Source: Deltaproteobacteria bacterium UBA6967 (GTDB taxonomy: Bacteria > SAR324 > NAC60-12). From it: a DNA stretch of 6,264 nt. Of the stretch, positions 1-5,831 are shown piece by piece. The stretch is taken from positions 6,046-12,309 of the forward strand of contig DJYX01000088.1 of the NCBI GenBank assembly GCA_002450295.1, read 5' to 3'. The position numbers were made by a program, and so were the translations under genes. Every line of letters starts with the position of its first letter. The stretch's first letter is position 1. The notes beneath the pieces were generated by a model. The model made no database searches. It was not told where the DNA came from and saw only the letters and a list, made by a program, of their open reading frames with translations.

Positions 1-164
1 CCAAGTCGGAACAGTTGGTCCAGATAGACCGCCTGATGTGCCCGATGAAAATTGCCCACACCAATGTGGACAATCCCCGGCTTGAGCTGCTTAGGAGAAT
101 AGTTAGGAACTGAGATCTGCGAGGGAAATGAGGGCAGAGTTGCCCGAGAGAGTCGAATAGTCAT
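1..164 (-). CDS. mtlK: Mannitol 2-dehydrogenase, N-terminal part (cut by left edge)
   Basis: The first 54 codons of a polyol-specific long-chain dehydrogenase, read from the ATG at 164-162 to the window edge. After a variable N-terminal stretch of about 29 residues comes GIVHIGVGNFHRAHQAVYLD (residues 30-49), the nucleotide-binding GxGxFHRxH signature of the mannitol dehydrogenase/fructuronate reductase family. The family oxidises D-mannitol to D-fructose with NAD+ in the cytoplasm, and several members also oxidise D-arabitol to D-xylulose. The start lies 15 bp after the smoS stop. There is no good Shine-Dalgarno sequence before it, so translation probably depends on coupling to smoS. The symbol follows Rhodobacter usage; in Pseudomonas the enzyme is mtlD and mtlK is the ATPase. 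The family is clear; the exact substrate is not, since the C-terminal catalytic domain is outside the window. Confidence 0.93.
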   Translation of the reverse strand, partial: MTIRLSRATLPSFPSQISVPNYSPKQLKPGIVHIGVGNFHRAHQAVYLDQLFRL

Positions 165-179
165 GAAAATTTTGGAAGG

Positions 180-959
180 TCAACTCATCCAGTTGCCACC
201 ATCGACGTTGAGCGTCTGCGCTGTAATATAGTCAGCATCAGCAGAAGCCAAGAAAACAGCCGCTCCTTCGATGTCATTGGGACTTCCCATCCGACCCAGC
301 GGAACAGCCTCACCAACCAGTCGTTTCTTCTCACCAATGGGTCGGTTTTCATAGCGCGCAAAGAGGCCATCAACCGTTGCCCACATCGGAGTATCGATCA
401 CTCCAGGGGCAATCCCATTAACGTTGATATGATGCGGAGCCATCGCCAGTGCTGCTGATTGAGTATAGCTGTAAACAGCCGCCTTGGTTGCACAGTAGTG
501 AGCTACCAGGGCCTCTCCACGTCGACCTGCTTGAGAAGAGAGGTTAATGATCTTACCACGGATGCCTTTCTCAACCATGTGAGCCGCAGCCGCTTGCATC
601 ATAAAGAACATTCCCTTGACGTTGATATCGAAGAGCCGATCGTAACTTTCTCGAGAAGACTTCAGGAGTGGAGCCATCTCGAAAATTCCCGCATTGTTGA
701 AAAGGATATCGACTTGGCCAAAAGCTTTCGCTGCTGCTTGAATCGTCTGATCAATATCCACCTGTTTAGTCACATCCATACTGACCGCCAAGGCGCTGCC
801 GCCAGTCGCTTGAATTTCCTTCGCGACAGCTTCCGCTAGCGACAGCTTTACATCTGCGACAACACAGCGTGCTCCTTCCTGAGCGTAGCGCAAGGAGACA
901 GCGCGACCGATGCCTCCGCCACCACCCGTGACAATTGCCGTCTTGCCTGCCAGTTTCAT
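180..959 (-). CDS. smoS: Sorbitol (polyol) dehydrogenase, short-chain family
   Basis: A complete classical SDR of 259 residues, the usual length. The Rossmann motif TGGGGGIG spans residues 11-18, and Asp36 ends the second strand, which points to NAD(H) rather than NADP(H). NNAG is at 88-91, and the catalytic set is Asn113, Ser142, Tyr155 and Lys159 (YCATK). These sit two residues after the Asn111/Ser140/Tyr153/Lys157 set I recall for Rhodobacter SmoS. The C-terminus NVDGGNWMS is typical of the family. It likely oxidises D-sorbitol (glucitol) to D-fructose, and perhaps galactitol or L-iditol, in the cytoplasm. The ATG overlaps the smoK stop as ATGA, and GGAAGG at 972-967, 7 nt upstream, supports this start. 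Lying between the transporter ATPase and mannitol dehydrogenase genes fits smoEFGK-smoS-mtlK. Xylitol or another polyol as main substrate cannot be excluded. Confidence 0.93.
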   Translation of the reverse strand: MKLAGKTAIVTGGGGGIGRAVSLRYAQEGARCVVADVKLSLAEAVAKEIQATGGSALAVSMDVTKQVDIDQTIQAAAKAFGQVDILFNNAGIFEMAPLLKSSRESYDRLFDINVKGMFFMMQAAAAHMVEKGIRGKIINLSSQAGRRGEALVAHYCATKAAVYSYTQSAALAMAPHHINVNGIAPGVIDTPMWATVDGLFARYENRPIGEKKRLVGEAVPLGRMGSPNDIEGAAVFLASADADYITAQTLNVDGGNWMS

Positions 960-1960
960 CGAATCGCCTTCCCGTTATTATCGAATTTATGGACCTTGTC
1001 TTCCTCTGGACTCAGATAAATGGTTTCACCATAATTTAGCTGAACTTCCCCATCGGTACGAACCGTTAGTGGAGCTTGCTGGCCTTCAACATTAACATGT
1101 AAGAAGGTGTCTGAGCCCAAATGTTCCGACACTCCAACCTTGCCTGTCCATAGTCCTGAAGACTTGGAAATTTGAACGTGTTCAGGACGAACTCCAATCG
1201 TTGTTGCATTGTGGCGACTGGCTTCCCCACCAGTGAGGAAATTCATCTTTGGTGCTCCGATGAATCCGGCGACGAAGAGATTGTCTGGTGCCCGGTAAAG
1301 ATCAAGTGGGCTACCTACTTGCTCAATGTTACCGTGATCGAGAACTACAATCTTGTCGGCCATCGTCATCGCTTCCACCTGATCGTGGGTGACATAGATC
1401 ATTGTTGTCTTCAATTGCTGGTGCAATTCCATGATCTCCAACCGCATGTTGATCCGGAGTGCTGCATCCAAGTTTGAGAGTGGTTCGTCGAAAAGGAAGG
1501 CTTTCGGTTGACGCACAATCGCTCGACCAATCGCAACGCGCTGACGCTGCCCACCTGAAAGCTGGCGAGGCTTGCGCTCCAAATACTCACTCAGGTTGAG
1601 GATCTTGGCTGCCTCTTGGACCTTTGCAGCGATCTCGCTCTTTGGCATGCCTGCCATCTTCAGTGGAAATCCGATGTTCTCACGCACACTCATGTGCGGA
1701 TACAGGGCGTAGGACTGAAAGACCATCGCTAAGCCACGCTTGGCAGGTGCAAGGTTGGTCATATCCTGACCATTGAATTCGATCCTACCTTTAGAAACTT
1801 CCTCCAAGCCAGCAATTAGTCGCAACAAGGTGGACTTACCGCTACCAGAAGGACCAACGAATACGACAAACTCTCCTTCATTGACCTCAAGATCTACTGA
1901 AGGAATGACTAATACATCCCCAAAAGATTTGGAAACGCCTACTAAATTAATGCTACCCAT
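956..1960 (-). CDS. smoK: Polyol ABC transporter ATPase (MalK/UgpC type)
   Basis: A complete 334-residue ATPase that powers uptake through SmoF-SmoG at the inner face of the membrane. In order: Walker [10 protein letters not shown] at 36-44, Q-loop Gln82, signature LSGGQ at 134-138, Walker B AFLFDEP at 154-160 with Asp158 and catalytic Glu159, D-loop SNLD at 162-165, and switch His192. The C-terminal part, from about residue 233 ([10 protein letters not shown], then GVRPEH at 256-261), is the TOBE/OB-fold domain of the carbohydrate-uptake CUT1 group. It is shorter than in MalK of E. coli (371 residues) and close to SmoK. All catalytic residues are present. The start is 12 bp after the smoG stop, with TAAGGGA (1975-1969), which includes that stop codon, as a modest Shine-Dalgarno. 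It overlaps smoS by 4 bp. In Pseudomonas the same gene is called mtlK. Confidence 0.95.
   Translation of the reverse strand: MGSINLVGVSKSFGDVLVIPSVDLEVNEGEFVVFVGPSGSGKSTLLRLIAGLEEVSKGRIEFNGQDMTNLAPAKRGLAMVFQSYALYPHMSVRENIGFPLKMAGMPKSEIAAKVQEAAKILNLSEYLERKPRQLSGGQRQRVAIGRAIVRQPKAFLFDEPLSNLDAALRINMRLEIMELHQQLKTTMIYVTHDQVEAMTMADKIVVLDHGNIEQVGSPLDLYRAPDNLFVAGFIGAPKMNFLTGGEASRHNATTIGVRPEHVQISKSSGLWTGKVGVSEHLGSDTFLHVNVEGQQAPLTVRTDGEVQLNYGETIYLSPEEDKVHKFDNNGKAIR
967..972 (-). promoter_or_regulatory. Ribosome binding site of smoS
   Basis: GGAAGG on the minus strand, 7 nt before the smoS ATG and inside the last codons of smoK. Together with the ATGA stop/start overlap it decides the smoS start and suggests smoS is both coupled to smoK and able to recruit ribosomes itself. 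Confidence 0.65.
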
Positions 1961-1972
1961 GTCTTTTTTCCC

Positions 1973-2785
1973 TTATTTGACTGCCCCGAGGGTCAGTCCT
2001 TTCACCATTTGCTTCTGGGTCACCCAACCAAGGAACATGATCGGCAGGATCGCCAGGGTGGAGGCCGCTGAAAGCTTAGCCCAGAACAAACCTTCTGGAC
2101 TGGAATAGGAAGAAATGAAGGCTGTCAACGGAGCCGCTTCAAATGCTGTCAGGTTCAAGCTCCAGAAAGACTCGTTCCAGATCAACACAATACTCAACAA
2201 ACTCGTGGAGAAGATCGCTGATTTTGACAACGGAAGCAATATATAAAGAAAAATTTTCAAAAGATCATCACATTCCATCTGGGCTGCTTCCAAAATTTCC
2301 TGTGGAATATCCTTAAAATAGGTATAAAGCACCCAGATGACAATCGGTAAGTTCATCAATGTGTAAATCAGAATTAAGCCCAGATGCGTATCCAGCAGCC
2401 CCATGTTCTTGTAAAACAAGTACATGGGGATCAACACTCCAACGGGAGGCATCATCTTAGTCGAAAGAATCCAGACCAGCTTGAACTTTGTACGCTTGGT
2501 CGGCCGGAAGGCAAAACTATAGCTCGCTGGTACAGCAATCAGGATCGCTAATAGCGTCGCAAACACTGAAATCACGATGGAGTTCCAAGCGTAATTCAGG
2601 TAGTCGCTTCGATTCTGTACAACAAAATAATTCTCTAGAGTGGGTATGAAGAAAAAGCTGGGAGGTGTAGCAACAGCCTCAATCTCTGTTTTCAAACTAG
2701 CCATCACCATCCAAAGGATTGGGAAGAAGATGATAAAACCGATCACCCAACCAAGGATTGACAGCAGAACTCTGTTGGATTTCAT
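1973..2785 (-). CDS. smoG: Polyol ABC transporter permease 2 (MalG-like)
   Basis: A complete 270-residue inner-membrane permease of the CUT1 family that pairs with SmoF. Six hydrophobic segments are visible at about 9-30, 68-92, 105-126, 137-158, 189-210 and 237-258. The cytoplasmic coupling (EAA) loop lies at about 163-186 (EILEAAQMECDD, then ILLPLSK). It departs from the usual EAAxxDGA pattern: Glu171 and Cys172 stand where Asp and Gly are typical. The C-terminus QKQMVKGLTLGAVK is typical of MalG-like subunits, which end close to the ATPase. The gene starts inside the smoF stop (TGATG, one shared base) and has no Shine-Dalgarno of its own, so translational coupling to smoF is likely. The TAA stop leads directly into the smoK ribosome binding site. 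Confidence 0.95.
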   Translation of the reverse strand: MKSNRVLLSILGWVIGFIIFFPILWMVMASLKTEIEAVATPPSFFFIPTLENYFVVQNRSDYLNYAWNSIVISVFATLLAILIAVPASYSFAFRPTKRTKFKLVWILSTKMMPPVGVLIPMYLFYKNMGLLDTHLGLILIYTLMNLPIVIWVLYTYFKDIPQEILEAAQMECDDLLKIFLYILLPLSKSAIFSTSLLSIVLIWNESFWSLNLTAFEAAPLTAFISSYSSPEGLFWAKLSAASTLAILPIMFLGWVTQKQMVKGLTLGAVK

Positions 2786-3642
2786 CAGTCAGAATTCATG
2801 TTCTTGGCAATCATCCGTAGTAGGAAGATCGCGACAATGTTGGCAAAAACAATGGAGATAATTCCACCAGCTGAGGCTCCCCCAATATCAAAATCTAGTA
2901 GTGCCTTACGATAGACAAGGAAGGCCAAATTTGTGGTCTGTGTGCCAGGACCCCCAGTCGTTGTGGTGAAGATTTCCGCAAAAATATTCAGGTGAAAAAT
3001 CATCTGGATCATCACTACCGCCCCGATAGCCTTGCCTAGATGTGGCAGGTAAATCTGGAAGAAAAAGGCTAAGTGCCCGGCACCGTCCATCTTAGATGCT
3101 TCTTTAATTTCCAAGCTCATGGATTGTTGTGCCGTGATAAACACCAAGACAGCAAATGGTAACCAGTTCCAAGAAACAATGATGATGATAGAGCCAAGTG
3201 GGATATCAGCAAACCAATCGATTGGAGGTAATCCGAAAAGACCAAGTAGGTACGTGAAGTAACCGTTGACTGGATGCATCAACAAATTCTTCCAAATCAA
3301 TGCGCTGACTGTAGGCATCACGAAAAAGGGCGAAATGATGACCAACTGTAATAATCGCCCCCCGTAAAGATCTTGATCCAATAAGTAGGAAATCAATAAT
3401 CCCAATACTACTGTGATGCCAATGATGCTCCCCAGTAACTGGATAGAATTGTAAATCGAATCAGTAAAAACAAAATCGGTGAGCAGAAACTCGTAGTTTT
3501 CAATACCTGCAAATCCCTTGATACGTGGATTCAGCAGGTTATAGCGAATGAGGGAGTAGTAGATCGTAGCGATGAGGGGACCAAGCATCCAAATGAACAG
3601 CACAACGATTGCTGGATAATCAGAAAGTACTCTTAGTTTCAT
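2785..3642 (-). CDS. smoF: Polyol ABC transporter permease 1 (MalF-like)
   Basis: A complete 285-residue inner-membrane permease of the CUT1 sugar and polyol family. Hydrophobic segments appear at about 11-31, 65-88, 99-119, 150-171, 205-225 and 257-277. The EAA coupling loop at 181-200 (EASKMDGAGH up to LP) keeps the conserved Gly and contacts the ATPase. TTTTGGPGTQT at 226-236 is a stretch conserved in MalF-like subunits. It has six segments, as usual for short MalF relatives, and lacks the large periplasmic insert of E. coli MalF. The ATG at 3642 is preceded by an in-frame TGA, which rules out a longer form. No Shine-Dalgarno is visible upstream (GGGCATCTGA before the ATG), which is odd because it lies 48 bp from smoE and cannot simply reuse that ribosome. 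Its stop overlaps the smoG start by one base. Confidence 0.95.
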   Translation of the reverse strand: MKLRVLSDYPAIVVLFIWMLGPLIATIYYSLIRYNLLNPRIKGFAGIENYEFLLTDFVFTDSIYNSIQLLGSIIGITVVLGLLISYLLDQDLYGGRLLQLVIISPFFVMPTVSALIWKNLLMHPVNGYFTYLLGLFGLPPIDWFADIPLGSIIIIVSWNWLPFAVLVFITAQQSMSLEIKEASKMDGAGHLAFFFQIYLPHLGKAIGAVVMIQMIFHLNIFAEIFTTTTGGPGTQTTNLAFLVYRKALLDFDIGGASAGGIISIVFANIVAIFLLRMIAKNMNSD

Positions 3643-3681
3643 TCAGATGCCCGGCTTAGAGAAAATTAGAACCGATCAGAG

Positions 3682-3694
3682 TTGATCAGATCAA
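3682..3694. repeat. 13-bp perfect palindrome at the end of smoE
   Basis: TTGATC-A-GATCAA, a perfect palindrome that includes the smoE stop codon. In RNA it would give only a 5-bp stem with a 3-nt loop. GATCAGA also occurs as a direct copy at 3674-3680 and 3684-3690. Binding-protein genes of such operons often end with a hairpin that protects the upstream mRNA, and this could be a weak version. No T-run follows closely enough for a terminator. Confidence 0.4.
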
Positions 3695-4995
3695 TAGTAT
3701 CCAGCTTGGCGCATGATGCGATCTGTAGCAGCTTGTGATTTCTCCAGGGCTTCGTCTACAGACATTTGACCAGCTACCGCAGCGGCTACAAACTGACCCA
3801 CCTGTGTTCCGATGGACTGAAACTCAGGGATGGCTGCGAACTGTACACCTGTGTAGGGTACGGGCAGCAATGTGGACTTTGTTGGGTCCATGGCCATGAT
3901 TGAATTCAGCACAGTTCGTGCGAAAGGAGCTGCCTTGTAGTAGTTGTCGTTGTAGGTTGACTTTCGTGTTCCCGGAGGAGCTACGGTCCAGCCTTTTCGC
4001 TCACCAACCAAGTCTACATACTCCTTGGAGGTTGACCACGCCAAGAACTGCTTGGCAGCATCAGTCTTCTTGGAAGACTTTGGAATGGAAAGCGCCCAAG
4101 CCCAGGCCCAACCAGTACCACGGTCAGTACGTGCAGAAGGTGCACGGGTGAAGTCGGTCTTGTCGTGAACCTTGGAGTCACTTGGGTTATAGATGTAACC
4201 AGCAGCTGAGGTTGCATCCACCCACATGCCACACTTGCCACTGGCAAACAAGGCACGGTTTTCATTGTGACCGTTGGAGCTTGCTCCTGGAGGTCCAAAG
4301 TTGTTCAAGATGTCAACATAATAGGTCAGCGCTTCTTTCCACTCTGGAGAATCCAACTGTGGTCGCCAGTTCATGTCAAACCAACGTCCACCAAAGGCAT
4401 TAACCATAGTAGTCACGTAGGCCATGTTCTCACCCCAACCAGCTTTTCCGCGCAGACACACGCCGTACACACCACTTTCAGGATCATGCAGCGCTTCTGC
4501 ATAGGCGCGGAATTGTCGGTAGTTTGGCTCTGCTGGCATGGTCAATCCAGCGTTTGCAAACAAGTCTTTACGGTAGAAAGTGAATGAACTCTCTGCGTAG
4601 AACGGCAGGGCGTAGATCACTCCATTGTGTGACAGTAGATCCCGTACTGTTGGGAAGACATCATCCATGTCGTAGCTGGCGGGCATATCGCTCAAGGGAA
4701 CGAGCTTGCCGTCCTTACCCCACATTGGCGCTTCGTAAGCACCGATAGTAATGATGTCAAACTGACCACCGCCTGTAGCAATATCGGTCGTCACACGCTG
4801 GCGCAGTACATTCTCTTCCAAGGTCACCCAGTTCAACTCATGACCGGTCTTCTTTGTGAACTCGGAGGACAACTCCTGCATGATGATCATGTCGGAGTTG
4901 TTCACCGTAGCAATCGTCAACTTCTCTGCATAAGCTGTCATTGCGGCACTGGCACCAACCAGGGCTGCGATGAACATCGCTTTCAATGCTTTCAT
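3691..4995 (-). CDS. smoE: Polyol ABC transporter periplasmic substrate-binding protein
   Basis: A complete 434-residue extracellular solute-binding protein of family 1 (cluster B), first gene of the transporter set. Residues 1-23 form a Sec signal peptide: Lys2 and Lys5, a hydrophobic core, then AYA before Glu24 as the likely cleavage site. There is no lipobox cysteine, so the mature protein should be soluble in the periplasm. Mature landmarks include EENVLRQRVTTDIATGGGQFD (near 60-80), YALPFYAESSFTFYRKDLF (128-146) and WSTSKEYVDLVGERKGWT (320-337), all typical of SmoE/MtlE. Cys180 and Cys255 are the only cysteines and may form a disulfide. Aromatic-rich GTGWAWAWAL (293-302) probably contributes to the ligand site. 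A strong Shine-Dalgarno GGAGG (5004-5000) fixes the start. Sorbitol or mannitol is the likely ligand by family and context; the sequence alone does not decide between them. Confidence 0.95.
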   Translation of the reverse strand: MKALKAMFIAALVGASAAMTAYAEKLTIATVNNSDMIIMQELSSEFTKKTGHELNWVTLEENVLRQRVTTDIATGGGQFDIITIGAYEAPMWGKDGKLVPLSDMPASYDMDDVFPTVRDLLSHNGVIYALPFYAESSFTFYRKDLFANAGLTMPAEPNYRQFRAYAEALHDPESGVYGVCLRGKAGWGENMAYVTTMVNAFGGRWFDMNWRPQLDSPEWKEALTYYVDILNNFGPPGASSNGHNENRALFASGKCGMWVDATSAAGYIYNPSDSKVHDKTDFTRAPSARTDRGTGWAWAWALSIPKSSKKTDAAKQFLAWSTSKEYVDLVGERKGWTVAPPGTRKSTYNDNYYKAAPFARTVLNSIMAMDPTKSTLLPVPYTGVQFAAIPEFQSIGTQVGQFVAAAVAGQMSVDEALEKSQAATDRIMRQAGYY

Positions 4996-4999
4996 TCTG

Positions 5000-5004
5000 C
5001 CTCC
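5000..5004 (-). promoter_or_regulatory. Ribosome binding site of smoE
   Basis: GGAGG read on the minus strand, 4 nt before the smoE ATG at 4995. It is the strongest Shine-Dalgarno among the intact gene starts in the window, in keeping with the high expression usual for periplasmic binding proteins relative to their permeases. It confirms the chosen smoE start. Confidence 0.8.
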
Positions 5005-5019
5005 AGAATTATTTGGTTT

Positions 5020-5036
5020 TCTCTTAAATCAAGAGA
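5020..5036 (-). repeat. Small hairpin in the smoE leader
   Basis: TCTCTT-GATTT-AAGAGA on the minus strand: a perfect 6-bp stem with a 5-nt loop, ending 15 nt upstream of the smoE Shine-Dalgarno. It could be a 5' mRNA structure that tunes initiation or stability, or a short operator. It is AU-rich and weak, so a chance origin is possible. Confidence 0.35.
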
Positions 5037-5409
5037 TTATTGAACACTTCTATAAACCTTTCTGCCTCGTTAAAAGACCACCGAAAGGCTCCGCCACTAC
5101 CTAATCGCGCATTGACCCCATACCTCATGGTACTTTTGGGAACAGTCCATCAGTTCTTTAGTCGTTTGCTGGGAAACAATTGGAAAACACTGTGAAAGCT
5201 TAAGAGCGATCAAACTTTCTCGATCCAGATGATATGCGTTTTCGAAGGCAGATTTTTGGGGTATCTTTAGCGGTGATTTACAATCGGGAGGATCTCAATT
5301 CCATTTTATCAATGACCTGCTGGACATGAATTATCGTGATCCAGCAAATACGTTGCAGCTCCGCTGCATCCGATCGGCGCCAACCTAACCAGTCCCTTCC
5401 CCAAGTTTT
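5024..5409 (-). pseudogene. Possible eroded gene upstream of smoE, unrecognised
   Basis: Three overlapping open stretches follow each other on the minus strand in three different frames: 5409-5278, 5294-5097 and 5128-5024. Each reads like protein rather than noise: for example WRRSDAAELQRI in the first, FENAYHLDRESLIALKLSQ in the second, and FRWSFNEAERFIEVFNNLL at the end of the third, which stops 28 bp before smoE. GC content is visibly higher than in the AT-rich block beyond 5485, as expected for former coding DNA. The two steps between stretches are both equivalent to one extra base, so the whole could be a gene remnant with two frameshifts. I do not recognise the family, and no convincing start with a ribosome binding site is visible. 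The complementary strand also has an open frame over 5230-5388. An untranslated leader is an equally possible reading. Confidence 0.22.
5354..5368 (-). repeat. GC-rich stem-loop in the region between promoter and smoE
   Basis: TGCAGC-GGA-GCTGCA on the minus strand, a perfect 6-bp stem with a 3-nt loop. A second, competing pairing is possible just downstream (GCAA at 5356-5353 with TTGC at 5347-5344, around CGTAT). It is the most stable short hairpin in this gap. There is no T-run after it, so it is not a terminator. It would lie about 90 nt into the predicted smoE transcript. Confidence 0.4.
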
Positions 5410-5419
5410 CTAGGCGGCT

Positions 5420-5449
5420 GTTTGCTGTGATAAGATAACACGAACAAAC
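5420..5449. promoter_or_regulatory. Imperfect dyad at the predicted transcription start (candidate operator)
   Basis: On the plus strand the arms run GTTTG-CT-GTG-A-TA, centre AGA, then TA-A-CAC-GAA-CAAAC: GTTTG pairs with CAAAC, GTG with CAC and TA with TA, with one extra base in the right arm. The site begins about 8 bp downstream of the predicted -10 box, so it would cover roughly the first 30 transcribed bases, the classic place for a repressor. No regulator gene is in the window to assign it to. Confidence 0.35.
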
Positions 5450-5456
5450 GCCCAGC

Positions 5457-5484
5457 ATTTTACAAACGTGATGTGACTAGTCAA
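5457..5484 (-). promoter_or_regulatory. Sigma70-like promoter candidate for smoE operon
   Basis: Minus strand TTGACT (5484-5479), a 16-bp spacer, then TAAAAT (5462-5457); each box differs from consensus by one base. It follows an AT-rich block, as good promoters often do, and points at smoE. Transcription would begin near 5450, giving a leader of about 455 nt. The -35 box is overlapped by the perfect palindrome TGACTAGTCA (5474-5483). I found no equally good promoter closer to smoE. Confidence 0.5.
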
Positions 5485-5516
5485 CCTATTAAATATAATG
5501 ATAATTAAATTTTATT

Positions 5517-5533
5517 GATGAACTTGTTCCATC
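5517..5533. promoter_or_regulatory. 17-bp near-perfect palindrome upstream of the promoter (candidate regulator site)
   Basis: GATGAACTTGTTCCATC on the plus strand pairs in seven of eight positions around a central base. Its centre is about 41 bp upstream of the -35 box edge, near -75 relative to the predicted start. This placement fits an activator dimer, or an upstream operator of a LacI- or GntR-like repressor. The word GTTCAT on the minus strand also recurs at 5546-5541 and 5523-5518, which could instead be a direct-repeat site of an AraC-type activator such as MtlR of Pseudomonas. Confidence 0.4.
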
Positions 5534-5620
5534 TGAGTCAATGAACGTCTTTCTATACTATTTTTTCTCTATCGGGAAAGAGTCTGCTTGAGTGATTGTT
5601 AATGAATTCGGTTATTTCTC

Positions 5621-5643
5621 AAAAATAACTCTACTAAGAGTTA
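5621..5643 (-). terminator. Terminator-like hairpin downstream of xylB
   Basis: On the minus strand TAACTCT-TAGT-AGAGTTA forms a perfect 7-bp stem with a 4-nt loop, directly followed by TTTTT (5625-5621). The stem can be extended by a G-U pair and, after one mismatch, by A-U pairs. It lies about 190 nt after the xylB stop and before the smoE promoter candidate, so it would separate the two transcripts. The stem is AT-rich, so termination may be incomplete. Confidence 0.45.
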
Positions 5644-5725
5644 CATTTTAATTTAATATATTTTTAATCAAAAAATATTTTGCTTGATGGGACTGATTGA
5701 AATAAAAAAATTTGAACAAGACCGA

Positions 5726-5743
5726 TGTGACTCACAATGAGTC
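5726..5743. repeat. Two overlapping dyads downstream of xylB
   Basis: GACTCA-CAA-TGAGTC (5729-5743) is a perfect 6-bp inverted repeat with a 3-nt loop, and TGTGA-C-TCACA (5726-5736) is an 11-bp perfect palindrome sharing bases with it. The hairpin lies about 90 nt after the xylB stop. A run of seven T on the minus strand follows only after 18 nt, too far for a standard terminator. It may be a 3'-end structure of the xylB mRNA or a protein-binding site. Confidence 0.35.
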
Positions 5744-5831
5744 TTCCCTTTGAAAGTAAAAGAAATCTTGTCACTCTGTTCCGTAAGTCAATCCGAAATT
5801 TTTCTGACGAACAGCCACAAAAGCAACTTAG

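Larger units (their letters stand above)
5485..5720. other. AT-rich non-coding block between xylB and the smoE promoter
   Basis: A stretch strongly biased to A and T with no open frame of note on either strand and many A- and T-runs (for example at 5561-5566 and 5704-5710). It contains the terminator-like hairpin and the 17-bp palindrome listed separately. Otherwise it looks like ordinary upstream DNA that may be bent or serve as an UP element for the promoter just below it. Confidence 0.5.

Noticed and set aside
3900..4587. Several open frames on both strands within the smoE region
   Set aside because: They overlap the binding-protein gene in other frames, and their translations show only low-complexity or Cys/His-rich noise.
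5310..5456. Possible leader peptide of 49 codons starting at 5458 on the minus strand
   Set aside because: Its ATG falls inside the predicted -10 box, there is no Shine-Dalgarno before it, and the translation resembles no known leader peptide. Kept only as a remark under the long leader.
5726..5736. TGTGACTCACA as a CRP/cAMP site
   Set aside because: The half-sites match TGTGA and TCACA, but they are one base apart instead of the six that a CRP dimer needs.
5704..5743. GACTCA/TGAGTC hairpin plus T-run as the xylB terminator
   Set aside because: The seven-T run begins 18 nt after the stem, too far for intrinsic termination. The hairpin at 5621-5643 fits better.
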